Assembly: GCA_937900325.1 (NCBI GenBank)
Contig: CALCEX010000063.1
Span: 1-54,806, forward strand
Direction: 5' to 3'
DNA: 54,806 nucleotides
From: an uncultured Clostridia bacterium
GTDB lineage: Bacteria > Bacillota > Clostridia > Christensenellales > CAG-138
Made by a program: the position numbers and the translations under genes
Notes under the pieces: model-generated
Databases searched by the model: none
What the model was told of the DNA's origin: nothing
Seen by the model: the letters and a program-made list of their open reading frames with translations, nothing else
Shown here: positions 8,762 through 20,851 of the stretch, in pieces
How the letters are laid out: every line of letters starts with the position of its first letter
Position numbering within the stretch: the stretch's first letter is position 1

Positions 8762-9565
8762 ATGAAAAGGCTTATCGTTTTTATAGCATGCATATTGCTT
8801 CTGGCCACCGGCTGCGCCAAAGCGGAGGAACACGCCTCCCTGTTTGACGTCGGCCCGCTGAACGGCGGCGCAGAGGCGGACGAAGCGGCTCTGCCCGCCC
8901 CAAGGAGAGCGGAAGGTCTCGAGACTGTTCCCGCCGCCGGGCCTGTCTCCACGGAGGACCAGGAGGCCCCGCCCTCGCCTGCGGTCACTGTCACCGGCAC
9001 GGCGGCCTATGTTTTCGACGGCGCGGAGGGACCCACGCTTTACGGTGCGGCGGCATACGAAAACACCGGCAACTGTCCCGTAATCATCACGAACGCCGCC
9101 CTTTCTTTTAATGCCGGCGGCACGGCGTATCAGTATTCCTTCCTCCCCATAATGAACGATACGACCGCGGTTCTGCCCGGCGAGACCTCCTTTGTGACCT
9201 TCTGGCACAAAGACCCTTCCCTTATCCCGGGCACGCCGGCCGCCATGACCGCCAGATTGGACTGCGCCAGGGCAGAGGGACGCGATGTGACGGTATACGC
9301 GAGGGACGTTTTCCTATCCGACAATTACCCCGGCTTCACCACCATGACAGGAGTGCTGTCATCAGACGGCGAGTGCAGCCTCAATCTGGTCTATACCGGC
9401 TTTTATGACAGCAGCGGCGACCTTATAGGAGTATGGCACTTCACTAAAAATGCCCCTTTGAACGGCCGCGACTCCAAGAGTTTCTCCATTCACATGAAGG
9501 AGCTGCCCATAGACGGCCTTGCAGAAAAGACCTCCAGCGTAAAAGTCATGGGCATAGGTTTTTAG
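8762..9565 (+). CDS. Putative lipoprotein, FxLYD-like repeats
   Basis: The 267-aa product begins with a type II signal peptide: MKRLIVFIACILLLATGC, with lipobox LATGC, so Cys18 would be lipid-anchored outside the membrane. A low-complexity Ala/Pro/Glu linker (about 20-75) leads to two beta-rich modules (about 80-175 and 185-265). Motifs such as YGAAAYENTGNCPV and SLNLVYTGFYDSSGDLIG resemble the FxLYD fold of Gram-positive surface lipoproteins. An ATG 6 codons upstream (8744) is in frame but would spoil the signal peptide. The gene stands alone between two convergently or divergently oriented operons. The fold is inferred by eye and no function is claimed. Confidence 0.8.
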   Translation: MKRLIVFIACILLLATGCAKAEEHASLFDVGPLNGGAEADEAALPAPRRAEGLETVPAAGPVSTEDQEAPPSPAVTVTGTAAYVFDGAEGPTLYGAAAYENTGNCPVIITNAALSFNAGGTAYQYSFLPIMNDTTAVLPGETSFVTFWHKDPSLIPGTPAAMTARLDCARAEGRDVTVYARDVFLSDNYPGFTTMTGVLSSDGECSLNLVYTGFYDSSGDLIGVWHFTKNAPLNGRDSKSFSIHMKELPIDGLAEKTSSVKVMGIGF

Positions 9566-9574
9566 TAAAATAGT

Positions 9575-9609
9575 CAAAGAAGCGGTTTCAGCCGCTTCTT
9601 TGGTTTTTT
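9575..9609. terminator. Terminator between lipoprotein gene and prfB
   Basis: CAAAGAAGCGG and CCGCTTCTTTG form an 11-bp stem around a short loop, followed by GGTTTTTTT on the plus strand. It also lies at the 3' end of the leftward prfB gene. Confidence 0.85.
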
Positions 9610-9615
9610 TGCCTT

Positions 9616-10717
9616 TTATGACTGCACCAGGAACGCATTGATAAATACGTCAAGGTCGCCGTCTATGACTGACTGTATATTTCCCACCTCGACGCCGGTG
9701 CGGTGATCCTTTACCAGGGTATAGGGCTGGAATACGTAGGAACGTATCTGGCTGCCCCATTCTATCTTTTTCATCTCGCCCTTTATCTCGGCCATATGCT
9801 CAAGGCGTTCCCGCTCTGCGAGCTCCAGCAGCTTGCCCTTCAGTATACGCATTGCCATATCCTTATTGTGGAGCTGGCTGCGCTCGTTCTGGCACTGCAC
9901 CACTATGCCGGTGGGGAAGTGCGTTATGCGTATCGCCGAGCTTACCTTGTTGACATTCTGTCCGCCCGCTCCGCCGGAACGGTAGGTATCTATACGTATG
10001 TCGTCAGGGTTGATCTCTATCTCGTTGGTATCCTCCTCGAATATGGGGGTAACGTCCAGCGACGCAAAGGAGGTATGCCTCTTGCCGAATGCGTCAAAGG
10101 GCGATATGCGCACCAGCCTGTGTACTCCCTTTTCGGCCTTCAGATAGCCGTAGGCGTTATCGCCCTCCACCTCGAAGGTAACGGACTTTATGCCTGCCTC
10201 GTCGCCCGCAAGATAGTCAAGCTCCTTAACGGTCCAGCCCTTGCTCTCGCAGTATCGGGTGTACATCCTGTACAGTATGGATACCCAGTCCTGAGCCTCC
10301 GTCCCGCCGGCGCCCGCATGGAGGGACAGTATGGCGTTGAGCCTGTCATACGGCCCCTTGAGCAGCGTTTCGAGCTTCAGCGCCTCCACCTTGCTTTCAA
10401 GCTGGGGCATATCCTTTATCAGCTCGTCCGCCATCTCCTGGTCGTCGCCTTCCTCCGCCATGTCCGCCATTACCTCGGCGTCCTCCAGCAAGCCCCTGAG
10501 CTTGTTATACTTTTCCAGCTTGGCGGAGATGACCTTCATGCGCTGGTTGGCTTTGTTAGCCGATTCAACGTCGTCCCAGAAATCCGGGGCGCCCATTTTC
10601 TTTTCCAGTTCCTCCTTTTCGGCCGCTAATCCTGCGACGTCAAAGGGATTCACCTGCCTTTGTAAGAGTTTCCTGCATTGCCGCAAGCTGCTGCCTGCTT
10701 TCTTCCAGCTGGATCAC
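9616..10717 (-). CDS. prfB: Peptide chain release factor 2, with programmed +1 frameshift
   Basis: RF2 releases peptides at UGA and UAA. Translation starts at a GTG at 10717 (MIQLEESRQQ...) and reaches an in-frame TGA at codon 26, in the context GAA TCC CTT TGA C. Shifting +1 on CTT continues as DVAGLAAEKEELEKK and gives a 366-aa protein of normal RF2 length. The stop-recognition SPF motif is in ISPFDAFGKRH and the GGQ peptidyl-hydrolysis motif is in RSGGAGGQNVNK. The SD-like AGGTGA just before the shift site supports slippage. It lies 65 bp downstream of secA, a common Firmicutes pairing. Confidence 0.96.
10639..10655 (-). promoter_or_regulatory. RF2 autoregulatory +1 frameshift site
   Basis: CTT at 10645-10643 is followed by the zero-frame TGA at 10642-10640 and then C, with AGGTGA four bases upstream. 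This is the canonical CTTTGAC recoding site: when RF2 is scarce the ribosome shifts to GAC and reads on. Confidence 0.93.
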
Positions 10718-10782
10718 TGCTACTCACATCCTTTCGATTTTTTCTTGATGATATTTTAAGCTTCCTGCGCGGTTCACCCGGT

Positions 10783-13533
<2,751 letters not shown>

Positions 13534-13590
13534 TATTTTCCTCCGCAAGCCCCGCAAAAGGGCATCATACTTATAATTATATACCATTGC

Positions 13591-13619
13591 AGTATAGCAT
13601 AAACTGCGCTCCATTACAA
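13591..13619 (-). promoter_or_regulatory. secA promoter
   Basis: On the minus strand TTGTAA and TATACT are 17 bp apart, and TGC before TATACT adds an extended -10. The leader to the secA ATG is about 50 bases. Confidence 0.75.
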
Positions 13620-13732
13620 ACAAGGCGCAGTCTTTTTGCCATGCTTTTACAGTTTGTTTTATTTTATTGCGCGCCGTTCAGTGATATATTTAATAGGGAC
13701 TTCAATATGACTTTTACGGAGGCTCATAATAT

Positions 13733-14485
13733 ATGTACTACCTTCTTATAATAGCCGGCGGGCTTATGACGATGGATACCATCTGGCTCTCTACCGTATG
13801 CAACGGCAACCTCGGCACCTTCCTTCCCGCGATAATGGGCGTGCCGCTGCTGCTCATAGGGATATTCAAAAGGTTTTTCATGCCCTGGTTCCGCACTCCC
13901 TCGGGACATATCGTAAAGGTGCTGCTCATAGCCTGCTACTCGGCGGCCGTGGTGTTTTTCTGCTGCATGGGGGCGATGCTGAGCTCCGCGGCCCATAAAA
14001 AGGCGGATTACGGCAAGGACGTGCTCATTGTGCTGGGCTGCGCGGTGCGCGGAGAGCGGGTATCCCTCACCCTCAAGCTCAGGCTGGACGCCGCGCTGGA
14101 GTATCTTGAGCACAGCCCGAATACCGCGGTGATAGTATCCGGCGGCAAGGGCGACGGCGAAAGCATAAGCGAAGCGGAGGCCATGAAGCGGTATCTTGTC
14201 TCCCACGGCATAGACGAAGGCCGCATAATAAAGGAGGACAAGTCCGCCAGCACATGGGAAAACTTCAAATTCTCCAAGGACATACTGGACAGGCGCTTCC
14301 CCGGCGCTTCCGTGGCCTTCGTCACCACCAACTTTCACGTTTACCGGGCGGGGCGGGTTGCCATAATGAACGGCATAGAGGCCGAGGGCTACGGCGCGAA
14401 GGACGTATGGTACACCAGGCCCAATAACTATATGCGGGAAAGCATCGCGGTAGCCATATACAAGCTGCGCGGCCTCCTCATATAG
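13733..14485 (+). CDS. YdcF/SanA-like (DUF218) membrane protein
   Basis: The 250-aa protein has hydrophobic N-terminal segments (about 1-15, 28-48 and 60-85), then a soluble DUF218 domain. Family motifs are VLIVLGCAVRGE, AVIVSGGKGDGESISEAEAM, a conserved ED-SASTWENFKFS segment and VTTNFHVYRAG. The family includes E. coli YdcF, SanA and ElyC, linked to envelope or peptidoglycan precursor metabolism; the substrate here is unknown. GGAGG lies 13 bases before the ATG. It is divergent from secA and followed by its own terminator. Confidence 0.88.
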   Translation: MYYLLIIAGGLMTMDTIWLSTVCNGNLGTFLPAIMGVPLLLIGIFKRFFMPWFRTPSGHIVKVLLIACYSAAVVFFCCMGAMLSSAAHKKADYGKDVLIVLGCAVRGERVSLTLKLRLDAALEYLEHSPNTAVIVSGGKGDGESISEAEAMKRYLVSHGIDEGRIIKEDKSASTWENFKFSKDILDRRFPGASVAFVTTNFHVYRAGRVAIMNGIEAEGYGAKDVWYTRPNNYMRESIAVAIYKLRGLLI

Positions 14486-14501
14486 CCGAGGCAAAAAAAT
14501 C

Positions 14502-14524
14502 GCCGTTTTCAACGGCATTTTTTA
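14502..14524 (+). terminator. Terminator after the ydcF-like gene
   Basis: GCCGTT and AACGGC form a short stem followed by ATTTTTTATTT. Confidence 0.75.
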
Positions 14525-14525
14525 T

Positions 14526-14554
14526 TTGACTTTTATCCTCAGCAAATATAGACT
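14526..14554 (+). promoter_or_regulatory. Candidate GSIII promoter
   Basis: TTGACT and TAGACT are 17 bp apart. A second possibility is TTGCTG with TATATA, also 17 bp apart, closer to the gene. I cannot choose between them from sequence alone. Confidence 0.5.
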
Positions 14555-14612
14555 AAAACATTATGGTTTTGCTGTTTTTGCAATAAATTTTTATATATAG
14601 CGGGGAATTATT

Positions 14613-16691
<2,079 letters not shown>

Positions 16692-16706
16692 CCGCAGCGG
16701 ATATTA

Positions 16707-16750
16707 CAGTGTCCTTCCGTATGTTTCTTATCGGAAGGACACTGTTTTTC
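16707..16750 (+). terminator. Strong terminator after GSIII
   Basis: A perfect 13-bp stem (CAGTGTCCTTCCG with its complement at 16732-16744) is followed by TTTTTC. Confidence 0.92.
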
Positions 16751-16829
16751 TTTGGCGCACACGTTATTTTTTTAACATCAAAAGCTTAATTATTATGTAT
16801 ATATTGCGTCGATTTGTTATTTTATAATG

Positions 16830-16858
16830 TTGACATTCGGGACTATGGGAATTATTAT
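16830..16858 (+). promoter_or_regulatory. Strong gdhA promoter with long leader
   Basis: A consensus TTGACA is followed after exactly 17 bp by TATTAT. The leader of about 110 bases contains two small hairpins (GGCGG/CCGCC near 16867 and CCCTG/CAGGG near 16919) before the GGAGG site. Confidence 0.85.
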
Positions 16859-16975
16859 AAGGGCAGGCGGGGGAAGACGTCCGCCGGTCTTATCGCGCTC
16901 ATTTTAGAACATAAGTTTCCCTGTCGTTTGCAGGGCAAATAAGCAATATTTATTGATCGTGGAGGTAACAATTTA

Positions 16976-18322
16976 ATGAACGCTTACATCGAGTCCGTAA
17001 TCGAAAAGTGCAAAAAGCGTGACGGTAACGAGAAAGAATTCATTCAGACCGTAGAAGAAGTTCTGCGCTCTCTTGAGACCGTTATCGAGCAGCACCCCGA
17101 ATACGAGAAGGCCGCCCTTCTTGAGCGTCTCGTAGAGCCCGAGCGCACTATCGAGTTCCGCGTTGTTTGGGTAGACGATGCAGGTAAGGTAAACGTAAAC
17201 CGCGGCTACCGCGTACAGTTCAACAGCGCCATCGGCCCCTACAAGGGCGGTCTGCGCTTCGCTTCCCACGTAAATCTTTCCGTTATGAAGTTCCTCGGCT
17301 TCGAGCAGACCTTCAAGAACAGCCTGACCTCTCTGCCCATGGGCGGCGGCAAGGGCGGTTCCGATTTCGATCCCAACGGCAAGAGCGATGCAGAGATCAT
17401 GCGTTTCTGCCAGGCCTTCATGACCGAGCTCTATCGCCACATCGGTCCCAATGTTGACGTTCCCGCCGGCGATATCGGCGTAGGCGGCCGCGAGATCGGC
17501 TATCTGTTCGGCCAGTATAAGCGCATTCGCGGCGCTTATGAGAACGGCGTTCTCACCGGCAAGGGCCTCAGCTACGGCGGCTCCCTGATCCGTCCCGAGG
17601 CTACCGGCTTCGGCGCTATCTACTATGTATGCGAAGTTCTCAAGCATGAGCATGACACCATCGAGGGCAAGACCATCATCATGTCCGGCTTCGGCAACGT
17701 TGCCTGGGGCATTGCCACCAAGGCTGCACAGCTGGGCGCAAAGGTCGTTACCCTTTCCGGCCCCGATGGCTACTGCTACGATCCCGACGGCATCTGCACC
17801 AAGGAAAAGCTGGACTATATGCTTGAGATGCGCGCCTCCGGCCGCAACAAGGCTCAGGACTATGCCGACAAGTTCGGCGTAAAGTTCGTTCCCGGCAAGA
17901 AGTCCTGGGAAGTCAAGGGCGATATCTGCATGCCCGCCGCATATCAGAACGAGATCGGTATGCCTGAGGCCGAGCAGATACTTGCCAACGGCACCAAGTA
18001 CTACATCGAGGTCGCCAATATGCCCACCACCAACGAAGCTCTGTTCTTCCTTATGGGCAAGGGCCTCGTGGTTGCTCCCTCCAAGGCCGTTAACGCCGGC
18101 GGCGTAGCCACCTCCGGTCTGGAAATGAGCCAGAACTCCGAGCGCCTCGCCTGGAAGGCCGAGGAAGTTGATACTCAGCTCCATCACATCATGACCAACA
18201 TTCACGCCGCCTCCGCCAAGGCAGCTGAAGAGTGCGGTCTGGGCTACAACCTGGTAGCGGGCGCCAACATCGCCGGCTTCAAGAAGGTTGCGGACGCCAT
18301 GATGGCTCAGGGTCTTGTCTGA
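16976..18322 (+). CDS. gdhA: NADP-type glutamate dehydrogenase
   Basis: The enzyme aminates 2-oxoglutarate to glutamate. The 448-aa length is that of the hexameric bacterial NADP-type family. Motifs are NSAIGPYKGGLRF (substrate), the catalytic lysine region PMGGGKGGSDFDPNGKS, DVPAGDIGVGGREIGY and the Rossmann motif SGFGNVAWG. GGAGG lies 10 bases before the ATG. Codon use differs sharply from its neighbours: Ile is almost always ATC and ATA is nearly absent, as expected for a very highly expressed gene. NADP specificity is inferred from the family, not from a decisive residue. Confidence 0.97.
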   Translation: MNAYIESVIEKCKKRDGNEKEFIQTVEEVLRSLETVIEQHPEYEKAALLERLVEPERTIEFRVVWVDDAGKVNVNRGYRVQFNSAIGPYKGGLRFASHVNLSVMKFLGFEQTFKNSLTSLPMGGGKGGSDFDPNGKSDAEIMRFCQAFMTELYRHIGPNVDVPAGDIGVGGREIGYLFGQYKRIRGAYENGVLTGKGLSYGGSLIRPEATGFGAIYYVCEVLKHEHDTIEGKTIIMSGFGNVAWGIATKAAQLGAKVVTLSGPDGYCYDPDGICTKEKLDYMLEMRASGRNKAQDYADKFGVKFVPGKKSWEVKGDICMPAAYQNEIGMPEAEQILANGTKYYIEVANMPTTNEALFFLMGKGLVVAPSKAVNAGGVATSGLEMSQNSERLAWKAEEVDTQLHHIMTNIHAASAKAAEECGLGYNLVAGANIAGFKKVADAMMAQGLV

Positions 18323-18340
18323 TTCAAGGCTTAGCTTTTC

Positions 18341-18373
18341 GGAGAAGCGGGAAACCCGCTTCTCCGATTTTTT
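18341..18373 (+). terminator. gdhA terminator
   Basis: GGAGAAGCGGG and CCCGCTTCTCC form an 11-bp stem with a 3-base loop, followed by GATTTTTTT. Confidence 0.92.
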
Positions 18374-18398
18374 TACATATTTTACCCGGAGGTTTTTT

Positions 18399-18755
18399 AT
18401 GAGCGGCTGCTACATCACGCCAGAGAATGACCTGCATAAGGGGGCATACATAATATCCGACCCGCACAAGGGCCTGCGGGACGGGGCGCTGCTCTTTGAC
18501 GCCGCATATGAGGAGCTTGTAAAAAAGGCCGCCATGTACCTTGCCGTTCAGGGGATCGCACTGCGGCTCATAAGGGTGGAGGACTTTGATCGGTTCATGG
18601 CGCAGGAGCGGGAATACAGGGACAGGCTGCTGGGAGGCTTCCCTTCCGCCGTGGTAAAAAATGCCACCTGGGCGGAAGCGCTCGGCATAAGCGCGGCGCA
18701 GGGCGACACGCCCGCCGCTCTTGCCGTCTCGATAAGGCGCATCATATCGGGATAA
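18399..18755 (+). CDS. Conserved-looking hypothetical protein, 118 aa
   Basis: The start at 18399 has GGAGG 8 bases upstream, and codon use matches the host. The product is soluble, with no signal peptide or membrane segment. It begins SGCYITPENDLHKGAYIIS and has a helical middle (ALLFDAAYEELVKKAAMYLA) and an acidic/basic region EDFDRFMAQEREYRDR. I do not recognise a family. It sits 34 bp after the gdhA terminator and just before the tandem repeat region, with no obvious promoter of its own, so readthrough from gdhA is possible. Confidence 0.7.
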   Translation: MSGCYITPENDLHKGAYIISDPHKGLRDGALLFDAAYEELVKKAAMYLAVQGIALRLIRVEDFDRFMAQEREYRDRLLGGFPSAVVKNATWAEALGISAAQGDTPAALAVSIRRIISG

Positions 18756-18771
18756 CAAAAAAAGCCCAAGT

Positions 18772-18891
18772 TCAAGCTTTTTTAATATTTACTTTACCGA
18801 TTGTACACCCGCTATGCATTTTCTCGCCACATTTTGCTGGTAATATAACAATCACAGAAGGAAAGAACTTGCAGATAGTAACTCCATCCAT
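18772..18891 (-). CDS. Mini-ORF in repeat copy A, 39 aa
   Basis: AGGGGGGAG lies about 7 bases before ATG-GAT-GGA, and a 39-codon frame reads MDGVTICKFFPSVIV... to ...GCTIGKVNIKKA. The C-terminal part (G-KM---CTIGKV-I) is also encoded, in a shifted frame, by copy B, so some coding constraint is possible. The start follows a terminator hairpin, so expression would need readthrough or an unseen promoter. I do not recognise the product. The element could equally be an RNA whose ORF is incidental. Confidence 0.4.
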   Translation of the reverse strand: MDGVTICKFFPSVIVILPAKCGEKMHSGCTIGKVNIKKA

Positions 18892-18952
18892 AAAGATTTC
18901 TCCCCCCTAAAGGCAAAAAGCCGGCTTAGTCCACCGGCTTTTTTGTTTTTTT
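18788..18952 (-). repeat. Tandem repeat copy A (terminator, SD, mini-ORF)
   Basis: Copy A is about 165 bp and matches copy B, offset about 194 bp. In minus-strand order it holds the hairpin AAAAAGCCGG/CCGGCTTTTT, the AGGGGGGAG site, ATGGATGGAGTTA, a less conserved middle and the conserved end CGGTAAAGTAA. A further hairpin (AAAAAAGC/GCTTTTTTT) at about 18757-18781 follows it. Confidence 0.85.
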
Positions 18953-18981
18953 GGTTTTGTCCCGTACACGGTTTGTTAATA

Positions 18982-19145
18982 GTTACTTTACCGATCGTAC
19001 ATGAATTCTGCATTTTTCCGCCGCAATCTTCGTGTATCATAATAATCGCAGAAGGGAAACCGCTGCAAGATAATAACTCCATCCATAAGATTTCTCCCCC
19101 TAAAAGCAAAAAGCCGACTTAGTCCACCGGCTTTTTGTTTTTTTA
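18982..19145 (-). repeat. Tandem repeat copy B (terminator, SD, mini-ORF)
   Basis: This copy has the same order of elements as copy A. Its hairpin AAAAAGCCG/CGGCTTTTT directly follows the modC stop codon and would serve as the modABC terminator. Identity to copy A is highest in the hairpin, the SD-ATG block and the final CGGTAAAGTAA block. Confidence 0.85.
18988..19086 (-). pseudogene. Mini-ORF in repeat copy B, frameshifted
   Basis: The ATG at 19086 has AGGGGGAG in the same place as in copy A but gives a 32-codon frame ending FMYDR. One extra base within the first 45 nt, relative to copy A, moves the conserved C-terminal text (GGKMQNSCTIGKVTINK) into another frame. It is either a decayed copy or evidence that the unit works as RNA. 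Confidence 0.4.
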
Positions 19146-20186
19146 TTTTTCGTACAGCGGCATCACCTTATCCGGCGCTATGCCCACTTCCCCCGGGGCG
19201 CTGTAAGGTCCGCGCCTTTGCAACTTTATCCAGAGGGGCTTTTGCTTATCCCCCCGGCAGGCGAACGTGAAGGGCTGCATCAGCTCGAAGGGATCCTCAA
19301 TGGGCTGACCGCAGACTATGGCATACCTGTTATGGCGTTCCTGCTCAAGTATGTCGTGCGCCCGCACTCCTACTGCGCAAAGTCCGTCATGCAGCTCGGC
19401 TGCGGTGCTGAGGGTAACGCCCCAGTCTATCGCATACAGCTCCCTCTCGCCCCGCTTCTCCGCCCTTGATATGTTTTTGCAGCCCGTAAGGCTTGCGGCG
19501 GCTACGGTATGCGGATCATCAAAGAGCTCCTTTGCCGGGCGCGGCGGGGTCATGCTTCCCCGGTCCATCACGGCGATGCTGCGGCAAAGCCTGTATGCCT
19601 CGTCATTGCTGTGCGTCACCAGCAGAGCCGGGCCGCCGTAGCCCTTGAGCAGCTCCCGCATCTCCGCCTGGAGCCTCTCCCGAAGGTATGTATCCAGCGC
19701 CGAAAACGGCTCGTCCAGCATGAGCAGCCCGGGCTTGCTGACAAGTATCCTGCCCAGCGCCGCGCGCTGCTGCTGGCCGCCGGAAAGCTGATACGGCCTG
19801 TGCTTTTCCAGCCCCTGAAGGCCCATCAGCGCTATCATGCCGTCCGCCTCTTTTTCCCGCTGAGCCCTGCCGGGCTGGTTTTTCAGTCCGCAGAGTATAT
19901 TCTGCCTGAGCGTCATATTGGGAAACAGGGCGTAATTTTGAAAGAGATAGCCCACCCTGCGCTGCTGGGGATGAAGGTCTATGCGCTTTTTGCTGTCGTA
20001 GAACACTGCGCCGTCCAGCTCTATGTGGCCGCTGTCCGGCCTTTCTATGCCCGCTATGCACTTGAGCGTCATGCTCTTGCCGCAGCCGGAGGAGCCCAGT
20101 ATGCCCGTGACCCCCTCCCCCGCCTCGAACTGCGAGGAAAGGCTGAAGGAACCGAGCCGCTTTTTTATGTCAACTATAAGGCTCAT
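19143..20186 (-). CDS. modC: Molybdate ABC transporter ATP-binding protein
   Basis: The cytoplasmic ATPase powers molybdate uptake with ModB and ModA. The 347-aa protein has Walker A GSSGCGKS, the Q-loop in GYLFQNYALFP, the signature LSGGQQQR, Walker B LLMLDEP with the D-loop SALD, and the switch His in VTHSNDE. The C-terminal region (about 230-347) is in the place of a regulatory/TOBE-like domain. Its start overlaps the modB stop by 4 bp, indicating translational coupling. It is the last gene of the leftward operon. Confidence 0.93.
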   Translation of the reverse strand: MSLIVDIKKRLGSFSLSSQFEAGEGVTGILGSSGCGKSMTLKCIAGIERPDSGHIELDGAVFYDSKKRIDLHPQQRRVGYLFQNYALFPNMTLRQNILCGLKNQPGRAQREKEADGMIALMGLQGLEKHRPYQLSGGQQQRAALGRILVSKPGLLMLDEPFSALDTYLRERLQAEMRELLKGYGGPALLVTHSNDEAYRLCRSIAVMDRGSMTPPRPAKELFDDPHTVAAASLTGCKNISRAEKRGERELYAIDWGVTLSTAAELHDGLCAVGVRAHDILEQERHNRYAIVCGQPIEDPFELMQPFTFACRGDKQKPLWIKLQRRGPYSAPGEVGIAPDKVMPLYEK

Positions 20187-20848
20187 GCTCTGCCCCCCTT
20201 TGTCCTGCGCTCCAGCATATTGACTATGAGCAGCACCGCGGCGGATATGCCGAGGTTGACCATTACCCAGAAAAAGGCCCCCGCCCCGTCGTTAGTCCGC
20301 CAAAGCTGGTAGACCGTTGTGGATATGGTGGCGGTGCGGCCCGGGATATAGCCTATGAGCATACTCGTTGCGCCGTATTCGCCCAGCGCCCGCGCAAAGG
20401 CAAGCACCGTGCCCGCCAGTATGCCCTGACGGCAGTACGGCATCCTTATGCGCCAGAATATGTATGTATTCGAGAGGCCGAGGGTCTGAGCGGAATATGC
20501 CAGGGTATCGTCAAAGCTCTCGAAAGCCCCGCGGGCTGTTCGGTACATGAGCGGGAACGCCACTGCCGCGGCAGCCAGCACGCCGCCATACCACGTCATT
20601 ACGAACCTGATCCCATGCTGGGCCAGGAATATGCCCAGAGGGCGTTTTGCTCCGAATACCATAAGTATGAAATAACCTACCACCGTAGGCGGAAGCACCA
20701 TGGGCAGGGTCAGTATTACGTCCAGTATGCCCTTTACGGCGCGGGGCAGTCTCGCCACATAATAGGCTGCGAAAATGCCGGTAAAAAACACCAGCCCGCA
20801 GCTTATCGCGGCTATTCTTAGAGAATTGTAAAGCGGGTACCAGTCCAT
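20183..20848 (-). CDS. modB: Molybdate ABC transporter permease
   Basis: This integral membrane channel subunit of the ModABC importer is 221 aa with about five to six hydrophobic helices. The EAA coupling motif is near ALGEYGATSMLIGYIPGRT, the region contacting ModC. Typical ModB text VILTLPMVLPPTVVGYFIL is present (residues about 40-60). It lies immediately downstream of modA (3 bp gap) and overlaps modC, so all three are one transcript. Confidence 0.94.
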   Translation of the reverse strand: MDWYPLYNSLRIAAISCGLVFFTGIFAAYYVARLPRAVKGILDVILTLPMVLPPTVVGYFILMVFGAKRPLGIFLAQHGIRFVMTWYGGVLAAAAVAFPLMYRTARGAFESFDDTLAYSAQTLGLSNTYIFWRIRMPYCRQGILAGTVLAFARALGEYGATSMLIGYIPGRTATISTTVYQLWRTNDGAGAFFWVMVNLGISAAVLLIVNMLERRTKGGRA

Positions 20849-20851
20849 AGC

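Noticed and set aside
13724..14518. A 264-codon minus-strand frame covering the ydcF-like gene
   Set aside because: The plus-strand gene has an SD, membrane helices and DUF218 motifs; the minus frame runs through the downstream terminator.
18757..19145. Interpreting the tandem repeats as a molybdenum cofactor riboswitch
   Set aside because: They lie downstream of modC, not in a leader, and I see no Moco-motif core; the ATGGATGG and CTIGKV features do not fit.
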